NCBI GenBank assembly: GCA_018340805.1
Contig: JACMZG010001908.1
Location: forward strand, 33,289,403-33,353,402
Length of the DNA stretch: 64,000 nt
Reading direction: 5' to 3'
DNA from: Microvelia longipes
Lineage: Eukaryota > Arthropoda > Insecta > Hemiptera > Veliidae
Positions 45,801-57,836 of this stretch are shown here, piece by piece. Below the pieces are notes generated by a model that was not told the origin of the DNA, searched no databases, and saw nothing but the letters and a program-made list of their open reading frames with translations. Made by a program: the position numbers and the translations under genes. Positions within the stretch are counted from its first letter, which is position 1; every line of letters starts with the position of its first letter.

Positions 45801-47936
45801 CTTCTTGATGCTGTAGTCGTCGAAGAGCCATGCCTCGAGTACTAGCAATTTCTGGATTTGGTGTTTTAAAGGGAAGTCTTACCATATAGCGTCCATCTTC
45901 AAGTCTAGTATGTGTTTTCTGAAATAATTCTTCACACTGAATATCTTCAGGGCTTTGAAAATGAGCAGCTGGGGGTTCCTCCAGATCCCAAAACTTATGC
46001 AGTTCTCGTTGTAAAGAATCAAGTTGTGGCGATGAAGGCATGGCATGAAGAGCAATAGTTGATTGTGCTGAGGTAATTTCTCTTACTCTACCAATAACTG
46101 CAAGACCAAAGACAGTGCCATACAATCGAGGCATATAGGAGAATAATGATATTATCTCTCCAGTCAAAATTTCAATAAATAGATCACAGCCTATGAGGAG
46201 GTCAATAGGCCGGGTGACCCAAAACTCAGGGTCAGCAAGAGAGTATTCCGTATAAGGTTCCCAGTATTCTTGGGGAATATAGAATCCAGGTAGCTCCCCA
46301 GTAACAACATCTAGCACAACAGTATCCAATTTAATCTCTGGGTAGTTGGAGTGAACCGGAGTAAGTGTACACACTGTTCTACCTTTAGATTTAACAGGTG
46401 TTTCACTAATCCCCCTTATTTCAATAAGTTCTTGTTTAATAGGAAGTTGCAAACGTTGAGCAAACTCCTTTGTGATACTCGAAAATTGGCTGCCACAATC
46501 CAGAACTCCACGGGCAGGGTATTTCTTTCCATCCTTTCCTTGGATATGACAGACAACTGTACCCAGCATCACTTCCATAGGTGATCTTGATGATCCATGA
46601 AGACCGGTTTTGTGAGTGGTAGCACAGTCCCTTTTATTAGTATCACTCACCCCACTTTCAGTTTTATTCTTTCTCCAAAATTGTCCATATGCAACAAGAA
46701 TGATGTTTATATCGGCAGAGCGGCACCTATACTTCGAACGGCATACTCCCGTGTGAGATACTAAACAATTTTTGCACCCATTCCAATTTTTAAGAAATTG
46801 ATGCCGCTCTGCTACTGTAGCAGAGTTAAACTTATAACAGCTGTCTAATCTGTGGTTCTTCTTACACACAAAACATGGAGGAGGGGTGTAACTATCTGTG
46901 ATACTTCCATGAAGCATAGTTCTTCCACTAACCTCTCTACTGTGACGGTTTTGCGGTGTAGATGTAGAAGGTCCGGAAGTACTAAGATCCTTAGCATTAG
47001 TAGTGTGGGACAACCCAGAGGCTAACTCAGCTGCCACACAGCGTGATCTTAAATATTCTATAATATTGTCAAATGTAGGGAAGTTATTGTTATTGTGCTG
47101 TTCAAATTCCTCTCTAGTGTGAGGATCAAGACAGCGAATCGTAAGTTGAAAGAGCATAAATTCTAGTTTATCTGGAATATCAATCAACTTAAAAGCTGCT
47201 ACTGTCTCTGACAGCTTGGCAACTAACGAAGTTAGAGCTTCAACTGACGGTTTTGAGTAAACGGTTTCATTTTTAGTAAACTCTCTAGATATGACGAAGC
47301 GAGCAAACGTTTGTTGTCGTATGTTTTCATTAAAGCATCCCAGGCTATTTTAAAACTTCCTTCATCGATAGGAACATGAGCAATAACTGTTGCAGCTTTG
47401 CCCTTAACACTATCAACTAAAAAATGTAGCCTATCGATATCTTCTAACGATGAATCATTAATAACTAAACTTGTAAAATTTGCCTTCCATCTTAACCATT
47501 TGCTTCTTTCACCATAGAATTGCAAAACGTGTATTTTAGGCAATCTTGATTTGTTGCTATGACTAACACTAGTATTTGTCTGCGATGTATCATTAGAAGT
47601 AGATGCACGGTCTGTCAATGTAGCCCAATGACCGTTGGCTTCATGGAAATAACGTCGAGTACTATTCCGCATTGTGTGATCAGATTCTAAAGCTACTGAT
47701 TCACCATCCTCAAATGTTATTTCACAGAGATCATCATAATGTGACTCATATTGCTCATAATCTGATGCTAATGACATATGCATACCTTTAAATAGAGCAA
47801 CTTGAGATACATCAGTTATTGCTAACCGTCCTTGTTCACTTGCAGCCATCAAGTCCTTGTGTATCTTGGTCAACTTACGACGAATGTTTACAGCTTCATC
47901 GGGTTGTTTCCGCGGAGCGTCAGTAATCTCTGGCAT
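42830..47936 (-). pseudogene. BEL/Pao gag-pol, copy B, truncated at its 3' end and frameshifted
   Basis: Nearly identical to copy A, starting at MPEITD (ATG at 47936). The longest intact stretches are gag (47232-47936), a 648-codon piece from late gag through zinc knuckles, protease and reverse transcriptase (45241-47187), and most of integrase (42856-43659) with GVDFAGPF, YSDNGTNFVGA and VWEAGVKS all intact. RNase H is broken into short frames (44255-45140). The last 150 bp of pol, the polypurine tract and a 3' LTR are missing; the sequence stops at the N at 42829. The frame breaks fall at other places than in copy A. Confidence 0.9.
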
Positions 47937-48706
47937 GTTAATTAAATATAGTTTTAACACACAAAAACTTATTATATAAATAATACAATTCAAGACAATG
48001 AACTGATTTAACAGCGTAAATTTGTAATAAGGATCCTTAAAACTAATAATATATACATTTATTCACAAAATACAACATTCCAATGGCCATGGATAAGAAA
48101 TAATTAAGTTAATAATACTAATAAAATAATAATTGTAATTACAATTAAATGGGTATAAAACTTATACCAAGCGTATAATAAGCACAGAAAAAAAAGTTAA
48201 TCTGTACAAGAAGACCTGCACTGCTAAATTAAAAAAAATATCTGTGGATATGCCACGCGTAAACAGTAAATAAGTGGATATGCCACACGTAATAAGTCTT
48301 GTACAACTGTAACCAAGAAAGAAGGAATGTTATAAATTGTAACTTCCAGCGTACATAAATAACTTGTCAACACTTTAGTCAGACCAAGTTAAGTGCAGGT
48401 GTGCGTAGACAGGTACCTTATAATACATTTCGTAAAGGCCCTAAATCCTATATATCGTTATATTATTTAATTGTTCACTAGACGGAGTGGCAACGTCTGT
48501 TAGTAGTGACAAAGCGTAGGTGCACAAAGTAACAATCCAAAACTCAAACTTTAAGTATAGCCATAGACTAGGTTTCATAAAATTTAAGTTTACACCAATT
48601 TGAAATATAAACAAACAAATAATAATACTTAATACTAATATAAAGTTTAAATCATAAACACATAAGTCTTACAATAACTCAAATTAACATAAAATAAGGC
48701 AGTAGT
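47937..48706 (-). other. BEL copy B leader
   Basis: Equivalent of 39834-40590 with small gaps; non-coding. Confidence 0.6.
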
Positions 48707-48728
48707 ATCCGGCATCGAAGCATGACCA
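48707..48728 (-). promoter_or_regulatory. Primer-binding site of copy B, altered
   Basis: Same place as the site in copy A but with extra bases: TGGTCatgCTTCGAtGCCGGAT (inserted bases in lower case). As written it would pair less well with tRNA-Tyr. It may be a real change or a consensus error. Confidence 0.6.
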
Positions 48729-48731
48729 TTA

Positions 48732-49804
48732 TGTTGGGACCATGGGCTCCATAGCTGACATGGCTTACCAAAGTGACCAAAAGTTAAAGGAAAATAAAGA
48801 AGGACCAGTCCGAGATGGACAAAGAAACAAATAATGGTATAACAGACATAAACTGTAATTAATTAATAATAATTAATCATACAAGGCATCAAACAAACAT
48901 TATGTAACCAAGGTAACCAAACTAAATAAGTACAAATTGACAGATATCTGTTTAGTTAAATAGTTTTTAAGTACAATATTAGATGTTACTAATTAATGCT
49001 AATAGAAATTCAAACCCCATAGGCCTTTACGTAACTAAATGAATGCATTCACTGGTAATGACGAAACGTTCGCGGCGTGGTCTGTGTTGATGAGAGGCCG
49101 TCTTGCCGCATGGCTTGCAGAGTAATCCGTTGTTGATACTTAAAAGGAATGAATATCGTTACCTGGTAGGCTTGAGAAGAAATATATAAACAAATAGCTA
49201 TTTAATTACGATGTAAACAAGAAATTAGTTGAGCTGGATAATTATTACTTGTGCAAAATTAGAAGATCAAACAATCACCATTCTAATTCGTGAAAACCAC
49301 TGAAGTTTTTTTGAATGCACACCGTTCCATTAATACATCGCTAATCCAGCAAAGGAGTGATGAATTTATGAACAAAACAGAAGATAGCGTGTTTCCATAA
49401 ATGCATCGCCAACCCAGCAAAGAGTGATTGATTTATGAACAAAACAGAAGATATTACGTATTTTATGAATTCAGGTTATGGCGGTCTTTTCTTGAGATTA
49501 AATTTCTTTTATTTCATTAAAAGTGTACATTTCCTGGTGATTACTAGTTGAATACTGAAGATACTTAATTTAAAGTTAAGATGTGATTGTAGATGAAGCG
49601 CGGACGTTGCCCGAATTAAAACTAATAAAACAAGAGACAATTAAGAATTTAGCAAAGTTAAATTTTACATATTAATAAAGATAATTATTATATTGGTTAC
49701 ATAATGACATTTAAATTGAATGACTTACATTTATACTAACAGATTTACAAGGTAAGGCTTGGGGGAGGGTAAATCAAGGACTGTAAAACTCTTATGCCTA
49801 GACA
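48732..49804 (-). repeat. BEL LTR shared by copies B and C
   Basis: 1073 bp, TG...CA, near-identical to the two LTRs of copy A. The primer site and gag of copy B lie on one side, and the polypurine-like GGTAGGCGGTA and pol end of copy C on the other. It therefore acts as 5' LTR of B and 3' LTR of C; no target duplication is possible here. Confidence 0.95.
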
Positions 49805-49879
49805 TACCGCCTACCAAAAAAAATAATAGCAATTTTTTTTTTTAAAGAAAAGTAGAAAAATGACAAAATAAAGAATAAA

Positions 49880-51919
49880 TCAATTAGGCTGAGGGTCATT
49901 AGGCAGGAATAAAGGTACAAGTTTAAGAGCTGGTCGACGGAGCGGATTTGCAGAAGAAGGAACTTTAACATCTGCTACCCTGACAATGCCATCAGTACCA
50001 GGATGCACCTTCACAACTCGTCCAACAGGCCAATGTTTACGGGGTACTCCATCGTCTCCTAAGAGTACAAGATCTCCTTCCTGAAGATTGGGAGATGGAG
50101 TGCGCCACTTAGAGCGTTCTTGAAGGCTAGATAAATACTCCTTTCGCCACCTTTGCCAAAAGAATTGTGATTTTTTCTCCACCATCTGCCAGCGAGACAA
50201 TCTATTCTCGTAGGTGTCAAGCAGAGATGGCCTTGGCACGTCAATTAATGATGTCCCAATAAGAAAGTGCCCAGCTGTCAGGAAGCTCATGTCATTAGGA
50301 TCATTTGACATAGCGCAAAGAGGTCTTGAGTTTAGTAAGGACTCAATTTCAATGAAAAGCGTATCTAATTCTTCAAAGGTAAAGACACCTTCTCCATAAG
50401 TGGTTCTGAGCAAGCGTTTTACGGATTTGACACCTGCTTCCCAGACACCACCAAATGATGGAGCGCGTGGAGGTATAAACGTCCATCCACTTCTTTGTTT
50501 AGAGCAAAAGTTGATATCTCGTTCTGGACTGACTCTTGATGATACCAGGAGTAAAATTCCTTTAGCTGGCGTGCGGCTCCCACGAAGTTCGTTCCATTAT
50601 CAGAATACACTTTGGAGGGTAAACCACGACGTCCTGCGAATCGTGAAAAGGCTGCCAGAAAGGCAGGTGTACTCAGTGACGAGACTAACTCCAAATGTAA
50701 TGCCCGAGTGCTGAAGCAAATAAACAGACATAAATAACATTTGCTCGTAACAGCTTTTCTGCGCAAAGATTCTCGAATGACGAAGGGCCCGGCGAAATCG
50801 ACACCAACGAAGGTAAAAGCCTTAGTTTCACGGCAACGATCTTCTGGTAGATCGCCCATCAATGGCTGACAAGGTTTAGCATCATACCTTCTACAGATGA
50901 CACAGTTTTTTGAAAGATTTCTTGCAGCATTTCGGGCTCCAATGATCCAAAACTTCGAGCGGACAGCTGAGATGAGTAGAGTTGATCCCGGATGACGTAA
51001 AGCACGATGATAGTGATCAAGTATTAGATAAGATAAATGTGAATTGGCAGGTAAAATCATGGGATGCTTACAGTCCCAAGAAAGGTCTGAGTTCTTTAGG
51101 CGACCGCCTACCAATAGAATTCCCGCCTCATCAACAAATGGATTGAGGCTGAGTAAATTCCTTGGTATAGGTTGGTCCTTTAAAGGTATTTACAATCGTA
51201 ATAAGTGTATCGTTGAACAGCCTTAACCGTAAATTGTACAGCACGGCGTATTTCGTCTAGACCGAGGGTTAAAGAATTCCTTTTGAGAGTTCCGTGAGCT
51301 TTGTCTATTACACGTAAGATATAAGCGACTACTCGTATGACTGTTCTGTAACTAGAAAACCTTTCATCCATTCAATTAGACATGATTTTTCAATAGGATT
51401 TCTGGCAGCAAGTACTATATTGCTTGGTGTAGGGACCTTTAATTCTGGAATATCACTAGGCCGACCGTAGCAGGTGGCCATTCCGATAAGTCGCATACTA
51501 CCCATTCTGGGCCATGAAACCATAATTTACAAGAAGCCAATTCATTGGCTGGAACTCCCCTTGATCCTAAGTCGCTAGGGTTATCTTTAGTTGGTACATG
51601 TCGCCAACTACAATCAATGGTTATATCTGTAATTTGCGCAACCCGGTTGGCAACAAATGTCTTTAACATATGGTGCGGTGTAGATAACCAACTCAGTACT
51701 ATCGAGCTATCAGTAAAAAAATACACTGTAGGTTTGGTCTCCAGTCGATCAAAAAAGGTTTGAGGCTTTGCCATACTCTAGCGGCAAGATAGGCCGCACA
51801 TAGTTCCAGGCGTGGAATTGTAGTAAATTTGACCGGAGCTAATTTAGTCTTGGCAAGAATGAGATGTACCTGTGATCCTTCTGGTGTAGTTGACTTTAAA
51901 TAAGCGGCAGCGCAGTAGG
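49880..51919 (-). pseudogene. BEL/Pao pol fragment, copy C (RNase H to end of integrase)
   Basis: Holds the end of RNase H (FFTDSSIV near 51710) and integrase (GVDFAGPF near 50800, YSDNGTNFVGA near 50600, VWEAGVKS near 50440), ending FLPNDPQPN at 49880. Missing bases near 50485 and 51190, among others, shift the frame. On the 5' side it stops abruptly at 51919 in the middle of RNase H, where Ty3/gypsy sequence in the opposite orientation begins. Confidence 0.9.
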
Positions 51920-52480
51920 TAGACAGTTATATCTTGTTACAGGCGCCTCAGATTTAGCTATAGGAGCAGCACTCAACCAAATTGAAGCAGATGGTGCTAG
52001 GCCTCTCGGTTTTTTCTCTAGCAAGCTTACTCCTACACAACAGCGATATAGCGCCTATGAGAGAACTCTTAGCAGTATATTCCGCCGTAAATATTTCAAA
52101 CATTTGTTAGAAGGTAGGAATTTTACCATTTATACGGATCATAAACCCTTATCATTCGCCTTCTCACAGAAACTTGATAAATGCTCACCCAGACAATTGC
52201 GGTACCTAGATTACATTGGACAGTTCTCGACAGATCTACGATTTATCAAAGGCGAGGACAACATAGTAGCAGATGCGCTTTCAAGAATTCAAACGATATC
52301 AGTACCCTCAACAATAGACTTTGAAAAAATAGCAACAGACCAACAGGACGAAGATTTAACAGAAATTCTAACCGGGAAAACATCCCTTACACTAGAATTA
52401 AAACAAATTCCAGGTATCAAAACACCTTTGTATTGTTCTTTTTTGAAGGGAGTAGAATACGACCGTACATACCTAAAGGT
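51920..52480 (+). pseudogene. Ty3/gypsy pol fragment 1: RNase H and following linker
   Basis: Reads TGASDLAIGAALNQ, then PLGFFSSKLTPTQQRYSAYE, then TDHKPLSFAF and DNIVADALSRI: a gypsy-type RNase H with the usual Asp/His landmarks. Two missing bases and then one near 52060-52110 shift the frame (the conserved 'ELLAVYSAVKYF' appears only across frames). The later part, RPYIPK in another frame, is the linker before integrase. The style resembles CsRn1/Kabuki-like elements (inference). It has no reverse transcriptase on its left and no integrase on its right. Confidence 0.75.
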
Positions 52481-52489
52481 ACAGGTTTG

Positions 52490-54378
52490 AAGTATTTTCA
52501 CAAATTCACAATTAACAGAGAGAAAAGTAAATTTTGCCAGCAATCTATACAATATTTAGGACACAAATTGATGCAGACGGACTACACAAGACTGACGAGA
52601 AAGTTAGAGCTATAAAGGAAGCGAAAAGGCCAGAAAACGTTGGAGAACTACGGAGTTTCATAGGGGTAGCTAACTATTATAATCGTTTTATTCCTAATTT
52701 AGCAACACTCTTACACCCACTGAATACATTATTGAAAAAGTGTAACAAGTTTAGATGGACAGATGAATGCGAAAGAACATTTAAAAGGGTAATACAGGAA
52801 ATTACAAGCGAAAAAGTACTTACACATTATAATCCAAATTTACCATTAGTTTTGGCAACAGATGCATCTCCAGTTGGTTTAGGCGCGGTACTTTCACATC
52901 GATTGAAAGACGGAACCGAAAAGCCCATCGCGTTCGCGTCAAGGTCACTTACAACCAGCGAGTCCCACTACAGCCAAATAGATAAAGAAGCCACTGGGAT
53001 CTTTTGGGGAATCAAAAAGTTTTTTACGTATTTATACGGTCGAAAATTTACGCTTATAACGGATAATAAACCATTAGTGTTTATTTTTGACCCACAGCGT
53101 ACGTTACCATCAATAGCGGCTACTAGGATCTTTAATTATGCACACTTTTTGTCAGGATTCGATTATAATATTGAGTACAAAAGAACAGATGCGCATGCCA
53201 ATGCCGATTATTTATCCAGGTTTCCATATGAAAAGACTAAAGTTACTGATATAGACGAGTTTGCTAAGTTTCAATTAAATCAAATAACTACCCTTCCAGT
53301 CAAAATTGAAGATGTACGAACGGAAACAATTAAAGATGGACAACTATCTACAATTTTAGAAAGATTAGTGAATGGATTGAGTTTAAGGGACATAGGGCTA
53401 CGGGATGAAGAGTACACACTTCAAGATGGATGCATTTTTCGAGGAATTAGAATTTTTGTACCATCAGTCTTAAGGAAACACGTTTTACGAGAATTGCATG
53501 AAGGACACCTTGGGATGGTTAGAATGAAAGCACTAGCCCGGAGTTACTGCTATTGGCCTCAAATTGACAAGGAAATTGAAGATCTGGTAGGAAGCTGCAA
53601 GGAATGCTGTTTAAAGAAAAATGAACCTTCTAAGGAATCATACCACCCCTGGGTTATTCCAGAAGCACCCTGGGAAAGGATACACATCGACTTCGCCGGA
53701 CCTATGAGAGGATGGAGCTATTTTGTTATAGTGGATGCATATACTAAATGGGTAGAAGTAATACCTACAAAGTCAACTACGTCTGAATGGTGCACAAGAC
53801 AACTACAAAGACTCTTTTCTACTTTTGGATTACCACATGTCTTAGTTTCAGATAATGGAAGGCAGTTTACTTCGCATCATTTTCAACAGTTTCTTAAGAG
53901 ATACAGTATCTGCCATAAGTTAACAGCACCCTTTCATCCGGCGTCTAACGGACAGGCCGAGCGGTTTGTTCAAACGGTAAAGCGAGGTTTACAAGCTATG
54001 GAGAATGAGTCAGGGGACGTGACAGATAAACTGGTTATTTTGTTAAAGCAGCTCAGAAACGCACCTAATGCCACGGGGGCGTCGGCGTACCAGTTAATGT
54101 TTGGTCGCAAAGTTCGCACAGAGTTAGATTTGTTAGTGTCCTCTGGGGATGAGATTAAGATAAATAATAAGGAAAGGGAGTTCCCAGTCAAAGGATTTAA
54201 GGTAGGTGATAGAGTACAAGTTAGAAGTTACAGAGGTGAAGGAAAATGGGAGTTTGGTGTTATAGTCAAGCGAGAGGGATCTCATCATTATCAGGTTAGG
54301 ATCGACGGATCTGAGGGGTTAGTATGGAGAAGACACTTAGGTCAAATACGGGGCACCAAATTTAAGGGGGGGCCTTGA
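52490..54378 (+). CDS. Ty3/gypsy pol fragment 2: RT end, RNase H, integrase (mag/K02A2.6-like)
   Basis: A 614-codon open frame from 52534, with the last part of reverse transcriptase just before it in another frame (FTINREKSKFCQQSIQYLGH, about 52500-52560). Domains by residue in the long frame: end of RT (LRSFIGVANYYNRFIPNLA, about 38-56), RNase H (TDASPVGLGAVL, about 108-120; TDNKPL about 180), zinc-binding HEGHLG...CKEC (about 320-357), integrase core (HIDFAGP about 384, SDNGRQF about 439, GQAERF about 473), with 35 residues between the second Asp and Glu. The C-terminal part has FKVGDRVQVR. The DDE triad is intact. The GAG, protease and first part of RT are absent, so it is a partial element. 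The ATG at 52534 is not a true start. Confidence 0.9.
54361..54376 (+). promoter_or_regulatory. Polypurine-like tract after gypsy pol
   Basis: AAATTTAAGGGGGGGCCT at the pol stop, followed by TGATATATATTATTACG, a plausible start of a 3' LTR. No second LTR exists in the window to set its end. Confidence 0.5.
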
Positions 54379-56319
54379 TATATATTATTACGTTTCCATG
54401 GTTACACTGACAGTTTTATAATAATCTTTAATAACATTGTCATTGTTATGTTGAAATAAATTAGATTTTTAAGTTGTGTAAATGTACGTTTTAATTAGAT
54501 ATATAACAAACAGTCTTATAGAAAGAAGTTGATTTATCTATTTTTTAACGATTTGAAGAATATTATTTTTATCTTTTTCATTGAAAATAACTTAAACATT
54601 CATTTTACTAAAAAGTGAAAATTTAGTCAACCCATTCTATAAAATGATTTTGATCGCCTTTTTGTTTTAAGGTCATTGTAGACGTTACTAACCTAACAGC
54701 TGTGCTCTAAGTAGCGCATAGCAGGTTATACTATATAGTAAGTAATAGAAGTAGATTGTACAAGTCGAAAATGTTTCTGACCTCTTGATGAATTGAGGTA
54801 GGCTATGTCCTCTGTAGTATTATATCTCCATGCTCTTGACTTCATCAAATCATAACTCTTTTAATTTGGATTATAGACTTTTAAAGTAAATATTCTATAT
54901 CATAAATAAATACTAAGAAAATAATAAAAACTTAAATAATTACTTGACGTTTGAATTCATAGATTTAACAAGAGATTATAATAAAAAATAAAATAAAAAA
55001 AGGGACACACGGGATTAGGAAAATAATCAAAAGAAGATCAAATATATATAAGCGAGAAGGAACACTTTGAAAAGAACGAATACTTTACCGCTTATTTATA
55101 AAAGATTCAAAGAAATATGAAAATAACTACACAAAGATTAGTTTTACATTTTAAATTTATAATTTCTAAAAGTTCTGTGCTGTTATTTTATTTCAAATCC
55201 CTGGTAATGTAAGCTGTAAATATCGTATGGTAATACATATTTCGCATTAATTTCCAATCCTTTTGTTTTAAATTGATTTATATTTTGTTTGTTTTTTACC
55301 GAATTTACAATAGATTGTTACTCTTATGAGGTATCTGTAAAGTACAGGTTACAAAAGAGCAGGCCCACCATTGCGAGGGCGCATTTAGGCCTCTGCTTCG
55401 CGGGTTTTCGGCCCTTTCAGATAAAGTTTCTTGTGAATTTATTATTTGTGGTTCTGTAATATTTGTTAAGCAATTATTATTTGTGATTACATAATATTTC
55501 ACCGTTTATAGTGTTCATTCATATCATGAGTTTTTCGTATTTGGCTCGCAAAAACACCCATTTGCGCCCCCAGTATAAAATAATAAGTTATTCTTTAAAA
55601 AAAAAACCTGGGCCCCGTTCCACAAATGTACAAATCTCGTTGTTAAAAAAATATTAAAAAAAGCAACTTGAGTTACCAACCTTAAAAAAGCAAATGTACC
55701 AGAGTTACTGAGGATACAGTTGTACATTTGTAAAAATTTTCTACTTAATAAACAACATTTTCTTGTCTACTAAAATTACTTGTAACAATCACTTGTAACA
55801 TTTCTACCCAAGTTTGACCTAAGTAGACCGAGTTCAAAGTTTATTTTACTAATAAAACTAAGTTTTATCGTCAACTGTTATATTACTTCTTATATTCTAG
55901 AAATAATTCCCTCATATGAATAAAACTGGGTTTTAATAATGTATTGGAATTTTGTTTACAAAAGCTCTTGTATGTTACAATAATTTGTAACGATATTCCA
56001 AGCTGATAATATTTATAAGGTGATTCAATTAGAGGTTTTTTATGAATGTATACAATTTTTTTTGTTTTTAGTCCGGAATTGACGAAATTGCAGAAATAAA
56101 TAGTAAATTTTTAATGTTTACTGCCTACTCGTATACCAATTCTTGCAATAACGTCACATACAAAACTCAGGTTATAACCTCCGAATTCCTTTGGATTGTT
56201 TACATCAAATTGAATCACTTTATAAATTTCTAACATCTTAGACGAAATGATCAAATTTTTAACATTTTTTTTACATAAAAACCCATAGATGTATTTTATA
56301 CAAATTAAACTAATTCGGG
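54377..56319. other. Unassigned: probable gypsy 3' LTR then AT-rich DNA
   Basis: An LTR starting TG at 54377 is likely but cannot be bounded. A GC-richer patch at 55350-55430, with 'ctctgcttcgcgggttttcg', breaks the AT-rich run. The stretch 55608-55740 has weak inverted words (ccacaaatgtacaa / ttgtacatttgta) and may be a small MITE. Confidence 0.35.
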
Positions 56320-56595
56320 TAATGACATAAAGTTATTGGAAAATTTGTTAGTCTAATATACATTTCATATGTATATGAATGTATACATTACATATACATA
56401 GTACTATACATTTCAGTATTTTATGATTGATTAAAATTGAATGGAAGTTAATAACGCCATTGAATTTTTTGGATTTAATTTTGGTACAAAGTTTCACCTT
56501 TTAAGTATAAATACACTAGGAGTTTCGATATCATAGAATGACACATACAGACAGACAACTTTGTAAAAACAAACCACGAGGGAAAAGTAAAAATC
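56320..56595 (-). repeat. Family X copy, decayed
   Basis: 'actaattcgggtaatga', 'ataaatacactaggagtttc', 'cagacagacaactttgtaaa' and final 'gggaaaagtaaaaatcg'. The middle has drifted. Confidence 0.6.
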
Positions 56596-57119
56596 GATAT
56601 TAATCTTTTGCAACATTTTTAATGCTGTCGCTATAAAAATTAAAAGCACTGCGAACGTTATGAAAAAAATGATAAAAAACAATTGAATTTTTAACATAAT
56701 TTTTACAGCAACGCGTTTAGAAAATATGAAATTTATGCTTCTTTAATGTACATACAAATGTATTTTTATTCACGAAAGCGGGAATGCAAAGGGAAACTCT
56801 ATACATTGTTTTGGGTTAAAATATATTTTAACACTTAAACTAAAAAGAATGTCGTAGAATGTTTTTTTTAGAAACTCAACACCAGAAAAACATGTAAATC
56901 GCGTCTTTAACAACTACAAGCCCAGTTGGAGTCCCTTGGTTTGTGAAAAACATTTTCCCTGAATACCTACACATATTTTTAGGATTTTTTGTTACTTTAT
57001 CGTTTTTACTTTAGCAAGAAAGTTTTTATGTGAATTTAGGAGAGAACTAATAGATAGGATCTAGGGTTACAAGAAATTTATTTTTTCGTTATAATTTAAA
57101 ATAGCAGAAAATGTGATAT

Positions 57120-57440
57120 AGTTTTTACTTTTCCTCATTTATACTTAGGTAAAATGTATTTTAACTGGTACAAATACTGTACTGGTATTTGTACCTGTAG
57201 TACTGTAACTGGATTTTCGGTAAATACCAAAAATCCGAAACCAGGATTCATAAAAATTAATTTAGGTGTTTGAAAGACCTCTTGAGTGGTTTTTACCAAA
57301 TTCTCTGCCTTTTTTTAATTGTATATCTTCCTTAATTGCACACATTCTATTCAACTCATGCCTCATAAATAATGAATAATTTTCTTATGACGTCATTATC
57401 TGCCATCAAAAATTTCCGGAATTAATTTAACGCGGAAAAA
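57120..57440 (+). repeat. Family X copy, decayed
   Basis: 'tttttacttttcctcattta', a local expansion of 'ggtacaaatactgtac' words, 'aatccgaaaccaggatt', 'gacctcttgagtggttttta'. Truncated on the right. Confidence 0.65.
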
Positions 57441-57512
57441 TTATGGGATCGATTTAAAAATTTGACAGGCAAATTTAATCCTATTTGAGACTAACAACTT
57501 TGTTGTCACGAA

Positions 57513-57776
57513 TTATTTTTGATAAATATTTGGGTGAGCGCTGGGATTAAAACTGATATTTCCTGCATTATCATCACACAGGTTGGTACATTGCAAATAC
57601 ATCATCCTGAATAACTCAGCTTCATGTGGATCTATCGTGATAATATTGGTATCTACCCCCACTAAGTTGACTACATGACATTCAATTACCCAATTATATG
57701 TTTGGTAATCGTCTGGCATATATGGTAATCTTATTACCAAAATTTGTTTTTCTATGGTAACTTTAAATAGTTTCAT
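57513..57776 (-). CDS. Unassigned open frame, 87 codons
   Basis: Begins MKLFKVTIEKQI and ends SAHPNIYQK. It has no stretch of repeats or low complexity and a mixed composition with several Cys (four), so it looks more protein-like than other short frames here. I do not recognise the family. It could be an exon or a fragment of an unknown mobile gene lying next to the LINE tail (57837). No splice sites or start context were used to fix its limits. Confidence 0.3.
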   Translation of the reverse strand: MKLFKVTIEKQILVIRLPYMPDDYQTYNWVIECHVVNLVGVDTNIITIDPHEAELFRMMYLQCTNLCDDNAGNISFNPSAHPNIYQK

Positions 57777-57836
57777 TGGGGCATACTTTTATATTAATTA
57801 TTTAAGAAAGTGTATCATATCCCAAACAATTGTATT

